Positions 1-12,245 of a stretch of DNA of 64,000 nt are shown in pieces. The position numbers and the translations under genes are program-made. This DNA is from Excoecaria cochinchinensis. Taxonomy: Eukaryota > Streptophyta > Magnoliopsida > Malpighiales > Euphorbiaceae. The stretch covers positions 4,511,001 through 4,575,000 of the forward strand of contig CANTUQ010000035.1 in NCBI GenBank assembly GCA_947683425.1, read 5' to 3'. Positions within the stretch are counted from its first letter, which is position 1, and every line of letters starts with the position of its first letter. Under the pieces are notes generated by a model. The model was given only the letters and a program-made list of their open reading frames with translations. It was not told the DNA's origin and searched no databases.

Positions 1-196
1 TTGCATTAAGAAGTTGAATTACTTATCAATTATTTTGATTGTGGCATTTTTCATCTTCTTTAATTCCCGATTATTTGCATTTTCAATCACAGGTTGATTG
101 GGGGTTCAATAGGGAGGGATTTTTATCTCTTTGTTTCTTTGCTAACCATTTTGTATGTGTGGGTTTGTAGCTTGTTAGCTATTGGGTTCCGCATCA
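1..196 (+). repeat. LTR-A fragment, 3' end (U5 side)
   Basis: Reverse complement of the start of every LTR-A in the window. It ends with the family terminus GTTCCGCATCA at 186-196 and contains GATTGGGGGTTCAATAGG. It is cut by the window edge. No primer-binding site follows, so this is a 3' LTR or a solo LTR, not a 5' LTR. Confidence 0.85.
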
Positions 197-198
197 GG

Positions 199-2065
199 TG
201 TCACCAAGCAAAACGGTACAATAATATTCATCCACATAACATAAACATATAGAAATACAACGAAAATAAAACTCTAAAACCAAACTGATCATATACTCAT
301 AGATAGAATAATAATATTCATTACAACTGTTCTGATATTACCAAAATAATGCATCTTTCAGAGTTACAAAGCGGAAGCTGAACAAAAGACTAATTACACT
401 GAGAGTTCACTATTACAAAAGAATCATAATACAAAAAGAAGCTTATTCCTATCATCAATCCCACTATGTTAGCTTGACTTGCAGCGACTCTCCCAAAAGC
501 TATACACCTTCCGCACCTGCACGGATGAAACACCCGTGCTAAGCGATAATGCTTAGTGGGGAAATAAATAATACTAATATGGATGGCCATTCAGAATGGT
601 CGTCAAGGCAAAACACATTCACAATAGCATAAGCTGGTAATCATATGAGATAAGCGTAATTGAATCACATTCATAAGCATTCAAAGGTTCATAATAACAT
701 TTATATGCCAACTGATTCATATGCTCATAAATTGAGTCATTCAGATTCACAACTTATAATCATAGTCATTCGGAATCATATTCTCATAAGCATAACAGAA
801 CAATTCACAATACCTGCTGACTAACAGTAGTGGATAACGAGTGAACGCATGGCGGTACCTTACGGGTACGAATCGAAAAGATATATCACATTTCCTTATT
901 TCAAAACATTTTACGGAGGGGATCTTAAACAAGACCCTAACACATTGAGGCTCGCGAGGAACCAAACGAGGACCTGATCAGGGTCCAAAACAAAACTGAG
1001 GGCTGCAGCTATTGAACTCTATTAGGCATGCCTAACTATCCACTTATTTGACTCTAGCAGGTCATGCATAAATCATCAAATCACATTTATATAATTCATA
1101 AAATTTTCCATGCATAATATGTCCAATTATATTCATATACTCCATAAAATATTCCAAGCATAATTCTAAAAGCATTACAAGTTCGAAAATTAAGCATCGG
1201 AAATCACAAAAGATAACTCAATTTGAAGCCAGGGGTGTCACGCTCGTGACAGAGGCAAAGCCTGCCCCCTGTCGCGATCGCGGCAGTCTTCACACTCACA
1301 CGGAGACAGAAGCATATCTCACTGTCGAGCTCGCTACAGTGAACGGCCAACAAAAGCTATCGCGCGCGCTCGCGACAGGGGACTACCCAGAACTGCTCGG
1401 CAGCCGAGCGCTCTGTTGCTCTCGCGATAGAGTGCTCTCGCTGCGACCGCTCGGTAGCTGAAATCCGCTTGGCCACGCATAATGGCTGAATTCACCAAGC
1501 TCTGTCGCGATCTCGCGACAGAGTCGTGATTTCCAGCTCTTACGCGAAAATCTACAGAAAATCACACTCCCAAAACACACATCCAATCTCAAACACAAAT
1601 CAACCCAAACTGCATCTTACCTCAAATCAACCTTCCCATCATCATAAAACAACATAAAACACAACTTTTACAACAATTAACTCAATCAAAATTATGAATT
1701 AACAAAATCAAACTTCACAAAAACAACAAACCCAGAAATTTCAGCAAAGTTCATCAAACTTAGAAATTTGCCCAATAATTCATCATTCATGCATCATAAC
1801 TTAAATCAAACCAAAACCCATAACATTTGCACTAACATGAGCATCATCAAACCTCAAATTTCCAGAAATATCAATCAACATGCCAAATCACAAAAATGCA
1901 CAAATTCAAATAATTCCTAAACCTGAAATTCCTATGCTCCCAGTGGCAAGCTCCGCTCCCACTCGCCTTCTCTTTTTCCTTGGGATCTCGAGAAGGCACT
2001 TATAAACCCAGAAACCCAAGAACCACACAAACACACAAAAAAAATCCTAAGTTAAGAACACATGC
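199..2065 (-). repeat. Tekay 3' LTR, distal part
   Basis: Starts TGTCACC at 199, the inverted counterpart of the GTGACA that ends the LTR at 14833. It stops at 2065 where E1 is inserted. The sequence joins to 14310 across the CATGC target duplication. It includes a GC-richer stretch (about 1230-1530) with repeated CTCGCGA/TCGCGA words. No coding capacity is supported; the short ORFs here are chance. Whether the true LTR edge is 199 rests only on the inverted end motif. Confidence 0.6.
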
Positions 2066-2983
2066 TGATGCGGAACCTAATAGCTAACAAGCTACAAACC
2101 CACACATACAAGATGGTTAGCAAAGAAACAAATAGATAAAAACCCTCCCTATTGAACCCCCAATCAACCTGTGATTGAAAACGCAAATAATTGGGAAAAA
2201 CGAAGAAGATGAAAACGCCACAATCAAGATAATTGATAAGTAATCAAATTCTTCATGCAATACAAAAGATGAGCAAGCAAATTCTCACAAATCCCAATAT
2301 AGAATTTTGGCAAAGCCAAGAAAAAGAGGATGGCCTTCAATGTTTAATAATTCCAATCTCTCTCTACACAAATTCGTTTTTGAGGAGTATTTATACTCCT
2401 TTAAGCTAATAAAAACCCTAATTAATCAAATAGGCCTTAAAATATGGGCCTTACACCAAGATAACTAAAATCCACACTAATTAACTTAAAATACAGCCCA
2501 AAAATCCTAAAAGAACTAATTAAATGAGCCCAAGCAAATTAAAGCCCATCTCACTTAAATAAACCCAAAAGAATAAGTTAAGGCCTAATATATTACAAAT
2601 AATCAAATAAAAATAATAAATAAAGCCCTAATTAAAAGCCCAAACCAAAACAGCCCCTTAAGTCCATTAATAAGCACATGCAATGCACATGTAACGTGTC
2701 ACATGATTTGCACATGCATAGCACATGACATGGCACATGTCTAGCACATGGATGGCACATGTCAAGGTCACATGACTTGCACATGCCTCTCTTCAAAGTC
2801 TCTTTTTGATTCGGCTTCTTCATAGCTACAGTAAACCTCCTTCAAGCCTTCTTGAACTTCCCCAAATTTGATCTCCATTAAACCTCCTTCAAGCCTTCTT
2901 GAACTTCCCCAAATTTGATCTCCATGAATCCACACTTGCAAAGTTCATAATCTTGCAATGTTGACCCCTCTGTGCACGCATCA
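2066..2983 (-). repeat. E1 3' LTR (type A)
   Basis: 918 bp from TGATGCGGAAC to GTGCACGCATCA. Read on the minus strand, U3 begins at 2983. U3 contains a cluster of CATGTG words (about 2680-2790), followed by a TATAAATA box inside GGAGTATTTATACTCC (2384-2399), whose 7-bp arms are inverted. R-U5 then runs to 2066. It is followed at 2984 by the polypurine tract. Confidence 0.92.
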
Positions 2984-3911
2984 TTCCCTCCCTCTTTAGA
3001 AAATATTCGTCCTCGAATCTTCATTTTGTTCAAGTTGGGAATTGGCACTTCTAGAATAAATTCTTCTTCATATAATATTTTCTGAACAGGTGGAAATAAA
3101 ATGAATGCTTCTTCAGCAAAGAACTCATCATGTTCCTGCAAGTTAACATAAACATTAGGAAAAACATGGTTATTCAATGCATACTTTTCGTTCTGATCAT
3201 GGTTCTTTTCTTCCTCCATGTTCAACTCAACCTCCTCAAGCACTATAGGATCAGTCATAACATATTGATCTCCAATCTCAATTACACTATCTTCTTCCTT
3301 TTTACTCAAACAGTCGAAAACATCCTTACTTTCACTTATATTCTCATCATTTACAACCTCATCAGCATATAAATCTAAAGCATCTCTTTCAGCTTCACAA
3401 ATAATTTCATTGACAATAACTTCCTCTTCTTTCCTTCTTTCCTCTTGTTTCATATACGTACTTAGTAGTCCAGAAAGTTGTTTAAACTGCAATTCCATAT
3501 TTTTAAAATCTTCATTTTTGCTCCAGTTTGGACAAATTTTGTTGTTGGAATTTGAGAATGACCTTGCTACCCTCCTTTGTTTCTGTTGCCTCTCCACCTT
3601 AATGGCAATTTTCACTAAGTCCTCCATTTTTCCATAATGTTCCAATTCAACTGCATTCGCAATTTCTTTATTCAAACCTCCTAGAAACCAAGCCATGATT
3701 ACCTCTTCCTCCTCTTCTACGTTAGCTTTGATCAATAGCATCTCCATCTCCTTGCGATAATCTTCTACTGATCTAGCTCCTTGCACTAGCCTATGCAACC
3801 TCTGATGTAACTCCCTAAAGTAGTGTGAAGGAACGAATCTTTTCCTCATGGCCTCCTTCATATCTTCCCAATTACTAATAGGACGTCTACCCACTTTTCT
3901 TCTACTCATGT
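2878..3911 (-). pseudogene. E1 gag-tail protein, C-terminal part
   Basis: Open for about 340 codons from the E2 insertion point at 3911 to a stop at 2878, inside the LTR. The N-terminal end of this piece is the Ty3/gypsy gag core (WEDMKEAMRKRFVP, HQRLHRLVQGARSVEDY). Next come a basic linker (RQQKQRRVARSFSNS), a charged coiled-coil (KQEERRKEEEV), an acidic section with CEAERDALDLYADE, and the conserved end IPNLNKMKIRGRIFSKEGGN. It then runs across the polypurine tract into U3. There is no CCHC zinc knuckle where gag normally has one: the tail replaces it. The gene is broken by the E2 insertion and by a 1-base frameshift in the N-terminal part (11175-11611). The gag role (particle assembly, RNA packaging) is family knowledge; the tail has no known function. 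Confidence 0.8.
2984..2997 (-). promoter_or_regulatory. E1 polypurine tract
   Basis: Reads AAAGAGGGAGGGAA on the minus strand, directly abutting the 3' LTR. It primes plus-strand synthesis and is also read as codons for K-E-G-G-N of the tail ORF. Confidence 0.9.
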
Positions 3912-4805
3912 TGATGCGGAACCCAATAGCTAACAAGCTACAAACCCACACATACAAGATGGTTAGCAAAGAAATAAAGAGATAAAATCCCTCCCTATTG
4001 AACCCCCAATCAACCTGTGATTGAAAACGCAAATAATTGGGAAAAATGAAGAAGATGAAAACGCCACAATTAAGATAATTGATAAGTAATCAAATTCTTC
4101 ATGCAATAGAAAAGATGAGCAAGCAAATTCTCACAAATCTCTCTATAGAATTTTGGCAAAGCCAAGAAAAAGAGAATAGCCTCCAATGTTTAATAATTCC
4201 AATCTCCCTATACAAATTCGTTTTTGAGGAGTATTTATACTCCTTTAAGCTAATAAAAACCCTAATTAATCAAATAGCCCTTTAAACATGGGCCTTACAC
4301 CAAGATAACTAAAGCCCATACTAATTAACTTAAAATACAGCCCAAAAAGCCTAAAACGAACTAATTAAATGAGCCCAAGCTAATTAAAGCCCATCTCACT
4401 TAAATAAGCCCAAAAGAATAAGTTAAGGCCTAATATATTACAAATAATCAAATAAAAATAATAAATAAAAGCCTAAACTAAAAGCCCAAAAAAAACAGCC
4501 CATTAAGTCCATTAATTGGCACATGCATTGCACATGTAATGTGTCACATGATGCGCACATGCATACGGCACATGCATAGCACATGACATGGCACATGTCT
4601 AGCACATGTCAAAGCACATGGATGGCACATGTCAAGGTCACATGACTTACACATGCCTCTCTTCAAAGTCTTTTTTTTGATTCGGCTTCTTCATAGCTTC
4701 AGTGAACCGTCTTCAAGCCTTCTTGAACTTCCCAAATTTAATCTCCATAAATCCGAACTTGCAAAGTTTATAATCTTGCAATGTTGACCCCCGGTGCACG
4801 CATCA
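3912..4805 (-). repeat. E2 3' LTR (type A)
   Basis: 894 bp, TGATGCGGAAC to GTGCACGCATCA. It has the same U3 CATGTG cluster (about 4520-4655) and inverted-arm TATA block as E1. Confidence 0.9.
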
Positions 4806-4819
4806 TTCCCTCCCTCTTT
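4806..4819 (-). promoter_or_regulatory. E2 polypurine tract
   Basis: AAAGAGGGAGGGAA on the minus strand, adjoining the 3' LTR. Confidence 0.88.
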
Positions 4820-4918
4820 AGAAAAGATTCGTCCTAGAATCTTCATCTTGTTTAAGTTGGGAATGGAAACTTGTAGAATGAATTCATCTTCATACACGAT
4901 CTTTTGAATAGGTGGAAA
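4806..4918 (-). pseudogene. E2 tail ORF, C-terminal end
   Basis: Last about 37 codons of the E2 tail protein before the LTR: PIQKIVYEDEFILQVSIPNL, then KIXGRIFSKEGGN-like residues. It is separated from the rest of the gene (9518-10124) by solo LTR E3, and the GGAAA duplication marks the break. The reading frame continues into the LTR, as in the sister copies. Confidence 0.7.
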
Positions 4919-6676
4919 TGTAACACCCTTTTTACTGTACATAATAACTTAATTGTCTTAAACTATTCTTAAAATCATTACGAAAATCCGGGAAATTTTT
5001 TTTTTTTCACTATTAAACTTTACTATTCACACAATCATTCTCAAATAGGCTACTTAAATTTTACCGAAATTTAGGCAGAATCTCCTCTATAATATTGCCT
5101 ATCCCCCTGTAACAGAAAGTGTTTACACTTACATATTCATCCGTCCTACTCCAATTCAAACTCCAACACAATTTTGCCCATCCTCCAATTTAATTCCAAT
5201 CACATACTTGTATAATAGCTCACAATGTCATCAGCTCACTATTACATCAGTTATACAAAATACAAGAACATAATATCAATACATCAACTATTTACTATGA
5301 ATAAATATTTAGTGTATCTCTTGATACACTACTATCCTATTTATCAATATAGTGTACATGTCGATCTGAACAAAATCTAAAATAGCAATTCCCAGAAATT
5401 TCATTCTCATCACCTGCTTGTCATGCTTACCATTCAACGTTCCTCCTTTGGAACAGTGCTGATATTCACTTGATTTCTGTCTTATACCTGCGCGAGGATA
5501 AACCACGCGCTAAGCTTTACGCTTAGTGGTGACTACCAAATTTACTTATCCACGACATAAACATAATATATACATGTAATTGATCATTCATACATTAATA
5601 TAGCAAATTACTTTTTCCTTTCACAATCAATATAATACTTTATAATTAATATTATACCAATAGCTATTTAACTCCAAATTAAATATGAATGGTTTGTAGG
5701 ATAAAACCATATTTATGCGATACATTCCATATTCTTTTCAAATGCTGAAACTTCATAAACCTTTATAATCAAATTTCCACATCAACGACTAAGATCCTTC
5801 TGCATTTTAATAATGTGTAAAACTCACTTATCATGCATCATTTTATTAATGTCATGCAATATTAAACAGACAATATACTTCTAACATAGTAGGTAATATT
5901 TCATTCCTACATTATCGGTTGTTATAGCATTTATCCAACCCAATAATATCCACTACTATGTATATTTGCATTCCTGAAGTACACGTTGGTGAATATAAGG
6001 TTCATATATTTTCATAAAGCCACTTTCATATCTCAATTTCATAGGCTCATTTATTAATATTATTCATTCAATTAAAGTTTTTACCACAGAACCATCAACT
6101 TTATCAAAATTCGAAATCATATTATAAATTAGTTAACTTTCACCCAAATCTATATATACATATATACATATATATTAAACTTTAAATTTCACTCTTATCT
6201 ACTAATTAACATCCCTTTAGCGGCTGTACTATTTTATCCTTCAACTTTACTTATGTCATTAAGTTACTTTATGGCTTCTTAATCCACATTCACTTTCACA
6301 CTTGCCATCTAACTTCTTAAGTTATACATTTAATATGGATTATAAATTTATTATTTAAACCCACCAGTTTATCTCACTTCATTTATTCATCATTAAATTT
6401 CTTGATTCACACAATTATTTCACATTCATAAATTCACTTTGCAATTTACTGTTTTGCCCATAGTACAATGCTGGCAGACTCTAAGCACAGGATAAACGGG
6501 ATGTGAACCCCTAAGAGTTCACAATAACCTGGAGAGATCTCTGAGAGATCACTCCAGTCTTTCAAACCTGAAGGAACCCCAAAGGATTACCCCCAGTCTT
6601 TCAGATACCAGTGGAGTCCTGTGTGACCACCACTGTCTTTTAATACAGAACAGTACACTTCGAATATTCAGATACA

Positions 6677-6812
6677 GATATTCGGATACAGAAGTAGGAC
6701 CATAATTGGCCTACTAAAAAGTGATATTCAGATACAGAAGTAGGACCATCATTGGCCTACTAAAAAGTGATATTCAGATACAGAAGTAGGACCATCATTG
6801 GCCTACTAAAAA
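6677..6812. repeat. 46-bp tandem repeat, about three copies
   Basis: Unit beginning GTGATATTCAGATACAGAAG and ending GGCCTACTAAAAA. Copies at 6721-6766 and 6767-6812 appear identical; a diverged copy precedes them from 6677. It lies inside E3. Confidence 0.9.
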
Positions 6813-8639
6813 GTGAGTCGCCATGCTCACACCCGCGGTCTTATGTCCCTATGGCTAGCCATTATATCCTGAACTAGACTTGACTACCAACTCATCAAAT
6901 AGGGCCACATTATTGAATATTATTTAAATAAATCAAAACTTTGATCTTTACATAAAATAAGATCAATATACATTTCAATTCAATTTTTTCAGAAATAATC
7001 CCAGTATCATCCATCATCATTTTCTCATACAATTTCATTTACTTATCACATTCCACTGATTTTGCTTCACAGGAAGCCATTAATCATATTTATATAATTA
7101 AAATGTGTTAACAATAATAATATACCTCATTTATATCAGTATACATTCTGACACTATTCTTTCTTTCCATTTCAATTCATTTTCATTTTATTTCGTCAAA
7201 TTAAGTTTATTTCATACCATACCATTAATACATTATTGTTTAAATAGGGATTCACTATTTTTCATTTATCCAATTCTTCTTACAAATTACCCCATTTAAA
7301 CACGTATAACCCATTTTTACTTTTATTTATAGCCTGATATCCTGACTTCCTTAACAGACTAATTTACTTTATTGTTATAATTGTCTTTTAGGCATACTTA
7401 ATTATTCTCTTTATTTGTTAAGTACACTCACTTTCTCTAATTCATTCACTTGTCATGAGCCTGCTTAAAATACTTTTAGTCCTTTATTTATCAGTAATAT
7501 AGTAAATTTATATTTTCTTCTCTAAAATTTAAGTAAAGTACGATGCTGCCTTCTATTAGTCTTTACTTATATATATATTTATTTTCTTTCATGTTAAATT
7601 CCATCCTATCTTTATAGATTTACACTAAATTTCATTTACTTTAAATGACACGTATTATAAACCGTTATCTCTACTAGATCATTCATAACATTTAACAAAA
7701 TTTCTACTTAACAAATTTGTGCAAGTCAACACACACATAGGGATTAAGATTAGTTACAGTAATAATTCATTACAATAGGTGTATTATCCATTCTTAGTTT
7801 ATAAATTCGAAAGCACAATTCAAGTAAAATTTCATGATGTACTCAAAAACAGAATTCCAAACTTCTCTGTTCCCTACTTACTTCCATTTCAATAATTTAG
7901 CTCAATTCCCCAGTTCAATTTAATTTACTCAATTTATTAAAGCCTTAACTGACCACTCAAAATAAATAACTAACTAAATCAAATTCACTAATCAGTCTAA
8001 AACTTATTATAACACTTACTATTGTGTTCATATTATTTCACATTTATATATGTGTAAGAACACATGTGCTTCTAATTTAATCCTAACAGTAATTTAATTT
8101 CATGAATAATGGAAATCATACACAACCAGATTTTAATATACTCACATCACACACCTTCAATCCAGTTCATTGAGTTATCTTAAATTCAAACTTCCAATAA
8201 GAATATTCGGATTTCCCATTTAACATTTCAAATTTCCATCAATTACTCAGGCATTACCAATTACACTACCATATGCACATTATAATACCCATTTATATAT
8301 ATCAATATTTAATTACTAATCTGATTTACATGTCATAATTTATCCATTACCAGCATTATATATATATTTTAAGTCCTATCTTACAATTTAACCTATAATT
8401 CTTCAATTACAATTACTGGTCTACTTACCAATTACTGACAGTTTCTAATTCTTTTCATTCAATTAAAAATCGACAAATCTTAATTTAGGTTCTATTCAAC
8501 TAAGCCAATACTCAAGACAACACTGCCAACGAATCAATGAGCCAACAAACACATTATTCACATACTGTATTTAATTTAAAATCACTCTTAATAAATTTTA
8601 ACTTATGGAAAATCACTTAAGAAAGTAATTTTGGTGGCC

Positions 8640-9150
8640 ACATACCGGATTTTCTGCTATTTTTGGTCCCGTCACCGTCGCCGGAGCCTCACCGGAGCCT
8701 CGCCGGAGCTCCACCGAAGGCACTGAAACCACAGGAAGGAAGCTTGATGCCTCGGGCTTCCTTTTCCGGTGATCACGCGCCGAAAACGCCCTCCATTTCG
8801 CCGGAATCGTCGTCGGTAGGTTCGGTTTTCTTCTCCTCCGATCTACTCGTCCCCGGCGATTGAGGAGGATCCACGGCCACCGGAAGCTTCGCCTCTCCGC
8901 AATGAGTCCCATCGTGGTGTTCGTGTCACCTCTCGCCGTCGGAGCTCGCCGGAAAACGCAGAAGAAGCTCGCGGTTCTTCTTCCCGTTCTGCTGGAACGA
9001 CGACGCCGCGACAAGGGGAAGACGGCACCATGATCGGCGTTGCGAGGAGCCAGCTGCTCACCGTCGACCGTCGCCAGCCACTCGCCCCTCCTGCCGTCAC
9101 TCCGCCGTCCCTCTCTCTCTCTCGGTCTCTCTCTTTCTTTCCCGATCTGC
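8640..9150. other. GC-rich island in E3
   Basis: Repeated CCGGAGCCTC/CGCCGGAG words stand out against AT-rich surroundings and are followed by a CT-dinucleotide run (9110-9150). Overlapping open frames on both strands come from the composition and show no family resemblance. It is likely the transcribed leader region of the LTR. Confidence 0.6.
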
Positions 9151-9517
9151 TCACCGTGTTTCCCCTCTCTATTTTATTTTTCTTCTCTTATTTTATTTTC
9201 TATATCATACAATTCCCACTTATTCTAGTCCATAATTCACTCCAATATTTGGACACTCTTAGACGAATAAAATTTGTCACATGGAAAAATTTTATCTTGT
9301 CAATTTACTCTTTATTTCTTTGTTTATTAATTTCTTAATTATTTGCATGTAAACATACACTCATATATATATATATATAGATTTAAAATTATTTGAATAA
9401 TTAAATTGAACAACTTTAAGGAAAATTCCACTCTTATGCGTCAAAAATCAATTTTAGATGAATATTTTAGTGCATCAAATTATTAAATAAAAATACTGAA
9501 ATTTTTGGGGCATTACA

Positions 9518-10124
9518 GGAAATAAAATGAATCCTTTTTCAGCTGAGGACTCATCATGTTCCTGCAATTTAACAAAAACACTAGGAAAAACATGATTATT
9601 CAATACAACCATTTCATTCTGATCATGGTCCTTTCCTTTCTCCATGTTCAACTTAGCCTCCTTAACACTACAGGATCAATCATAACATGCTGATCTTCCA
9701 TCTCAACTAAACAAACATCTTCTTTCTCACTCAAAACAACAACTACTTCACTTCCACTGATTTCTTCTTCACTCACAACCTCATTGTCATACAAATCTAT
9801 AGCATCTCTTTCAGCTTTACACACAATCTCTTCCATTGCAACTTCCTCTTTCTTTCTTTTCTCCTTTTTCAAACACTTATCTAGCTGTCTAAAGAGTTGT
9901 TTAAACCTCAATTCCATATCTTCAGAATCTTTATTTTTCCTATGACGGTCAATTGATTTACTTCGATTTTTGATTTTAGTAGATTCATTTATTCTCTCCT
10001 CCATCCTATCCATCCTAGTATTTAACTTCTTAAACTCATTAATGAAGGCTTTGTACATCATTTTCATATCAGGCATCACTTCCTCCTCCTCATGCATTGT
10101 TTCCTTTCCTTCCCTTCTTGACAT
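9518..10124 (-). pseudogene. E2 tail ORF, N-terminal part
   Basis: Starts ATG at 10124 (MSRREGKETMHEEEEV). The first 50 or so residues resemble a gag N-terminus (MYKAFINEFKKL, RMDRMEERI). A basic stretch follows, then the FKQLFRQLDK coiled-coil and the acidic CKAERDAIDLYDNE block. The gag core domain and zinc knuckle are absent. A 1-base deletion near 9650-9670 shifts the frame to an early stop at 9648, and E3 then cuts the gene. Sister copies are in E5, E6 and E7. Function unknown. Confidence 0.75.
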
Positions 10125-10366
10125 GATCTAAAGTCTGCAAAATAGATGTTAGATAATAACCTCACACACTCCCTCACGTGTTTACACTCAAAGATGCCAC
10201 TCATCTCGTGTTTCACTCAATAAGGCTTTTACCCTCTTAATGTACTCACACACTCTGCCTTTTACCACTCTAATGGCAACTCTTAAATTGCACTTCAGAA
10301 TTCAATTCACAAACCAAGAATTTGAGCACGTTTTAGAAAGCAAAGAATAAGTAAGCACTAACAATA
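10125..10366 (-). other. E2 leader remnant
   Basis: Untranslated leader upstream of the tail ORF, containing CTCCCTCACGTGTTT and CTCGTGTTTCACTC words shared by all leaders. It is cut short where it fuses to LTR sequence at about 10366; other leaders are 0.8-1.8 kb. Confidence 0.75.
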
Positions 10367-11174
10367 AACCCACACATACAAGATGGTTAGCAAAGAAACA
10401 AAGAGATAAAATCCCTCCCTATTGAACCCCCAATCAACCTGTGATTGAAAACGCAAATAATTGGGAAAAACAAAGAAGATGAAAATGCCACAATTAAGAT
10501 AATTGATAAGTAATCAAATTCTTCATGCAATAGAAAAGATGAGCAAGCAAATTCTCACAAATCTCTCTATAGCCTCCAATGTTTAATAAATCCAATCTCT
10601 CTATACAAATTCGTTTTTGAGGAGTATTCATACTCCTTTAAGCTAATAAAAACCCTAATTAATCAAATAGGCCTTTAAACATGGGCCTTACACCAAGATA
10701 ACTAAAGCCCACACTAATTAACTTAAAATACAGCACAAAAAGCCTAAAAAGAACTAATTAAATGAGCCCAAGCTAATTAAAGCCCATCTCACTTAAATAA
10801 GCCCAAAAGAATAAGTTAAGGCCTAATATATTACAAATAATCAAATAAAAATAATAAATAAAAGCCTAAATTAAAAGCCCAAACAAAACAGCCCATTAAG
10901 TCCATTAATTGGCATATGCATTGCACATGTAATGTGTCATATGATGCGAACATGCATAGCACATGACATGGCACATGTCTAGCACATGTCAAAGCACATG
11001 GATGGCACATGACTTACACATGCCTCTTTTTAAAGTCTTTTTTTTGATTCGGCTTCTTCATAGCTTCAGTAAACCGTCTTCAAGCCTTCTTGAACTTCCC
11101 CAAATTTAATCTCCATAAATCCGAACTTGCAAAGTTTATAATCTTGCAATGTTGACCCCCCGGTGCACGCATCA
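10367..11174 (-). repeat. E2 5' LTR, truncated (type A)
   Basis: Starts abruptly at AAACCCACACATACAAG, lacking TGATGCGG and about 36 bp. It also has an internal deletion near 10567-10570, between two ATAG words. It ends GTGCACGCATCA at 11174, followed by the CATGT duplication. Confidence 0.85.
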
Positions 11175-11611
11175 CATGTTCAATTGATCCCACCAAAATA
11201 GCGCATAATCCGTAAACTCCACGGCTGCTATCTTCACTGTCTTCTCCTCAGAATACCTATTGCAATCAAAGACATTTCAACCTTCCTTTTCCATTCTAGG
11301 TACTCTTCAGCATTATTTCTACCTTTAAATGGAAGAATCTTAAGCTTAATGTTACCTAAATTCCCATCCAATTTCCCACTAGTCTCTTCTTCTTCTAAAT
11401 CTCCTAAGTCAGCCCCTTCGTTTTCATTAGTCCATCTGCTTCTCCTTGCGGTTCTCCTAGATGTACTATTTGAACCCAATTCTAGCTTTTCTATTCTATC
11501 ATTCATATTCCCCATATCTCTCATGAATTTTTCAAACCTACCATGCATAGCTTGAATGGAGAACACTACCTCATCGAGAGTTGCTCCATTTTTACCCGAT
11601 TCTTCAGTCAT
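11175..11611 (-). pseudogene. E1 gag, N-terminal part
   Basis: ATG at 11611 (MTEESGKNGATLDEVVFSIQ). It contains a short coiled-coil (MNDRIEKLELGS), an arginine-rich patch, an acidic spacer and the start of the gag core (LPFKGRNNAEEYLEWKRKVE). A single-base deletion near 11270 moves the frame to a stop at 11234. The original frame continues to the E2 insertion at 11175 and resumes at 3911. Codons upstream of 11611 are leader, not protein. Confidence 0.8.
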
Positions 11612-12245
11612 GATTGAAAAATCTGCAAAAAAGATGTTAAATAATAACCTCACATACTCCCTCACGTGTTTACACTCAAAGGATGTCACTCCTCTCGTGT
11701 TTCAGTCAAAACAAGGCTTTTACCCTCTTAATGTACTCACACACTATTGCCTTTTACCACTCTAATTGCAACTTTAAAATTGCACTTCAGAATTCAATTC
11801 ACAAACCAAGAATTTGAGTACGTTTTAGAAAGCAAATAAATAAGCAACTAACAAAAAAAGAAAGTTCAAAGCTAGAAAAGAAGACTCTAGACACAATGAA
11901 GGTGGTACACGGACAAAACTGGTATACCACTTGATTATATCCAAATTAGAGTATTAGAACAAGCAAAGATACTCTAACAGTGTAAAGGAACAAAAGCAAG
12001 CTCAAAACAAAGAAATAAGCAACAAGAATTAAGAAAAATGACAATTTGGACAAAATGTATAAATTTGATTCACTACAAAGTAAACCAAATGTAGAACCTA
12101 ATTATTCTACCCAACAAAGCAAGAAAATAACAAAGAAACCTAATTATACTAAGTAAGACAGAATGCACTCAAGATAATTCAATTTAGAGCCAAAATGATG
12201 AATAGGCCGAATGGTGTATCAAGCTCTAATTAAAGTGTCAAGTTG

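Larger units (their letters stand above)
4919..9517. mobile_element. E3: 4.6 kb solo LTR of an unidentified Ty3/gypsy-type element
   Basis: Begins TGTAACACCC and ends GGGGCATTACA, that is TG...CA with inverted TGTAA/TTACA ends. It is flanked by a perfect GGAAA duplication (4914-4918 and 9518-9522). I see no PBS, polypurine tract, internal LTR copy or pol sequence, so a single large LTR is the best reading; a large derivative without coding sequence is the alternative. Contents are an AT-rich body, a 46-bp tandem repeat (6677-6812) and a GC-rich CCGGAG/CGCCGG segment (8640-9150). Such segments often lie near the transcription start of large plant gypsy LTRs. Orientation is probably minus (start TGTAATGCCCC), but I am not sure. 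Confidence 0.8.
3912..11174 (-). mobile_element. E2: tail-only non-autonomous LTR-A element (carries solo LTR E3)
   Basis: 3' LTR 3912-4805, polypurine tract 4806-4819, tail ORF, then a truncated 5' LTR about 10367-11174. The target duplication CATGT is at 3907-3911 and 11175-11179, and it splits E1 gag precisely. The leader is joined directly to the LTR at about 10366, so the PBS and the first roughly 36 bp of the 5' LTR are deleted. E3 is inserted at 4919. Confidence 0.88.

Noticed and set aside
1246..1598. Two open frames of 71 aa near CTCGCGA repeats
   Set aside because: Inside the Tekay LTR; short, on opposite strands and without recognisable features.
5105..5120. Internal LTR start (TGTAAC) within E3
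   Set aside because: Only six bases match the terminus and the following sequence differs, so no second LTR copy.
8613..9154. Overlapping open frames (up to 133 aa) on both strands
   Set aside because: They lie in the GC-rich CCGGAG-repeat island of solo LTR E3, have low complexity and match no family; composition explains them.
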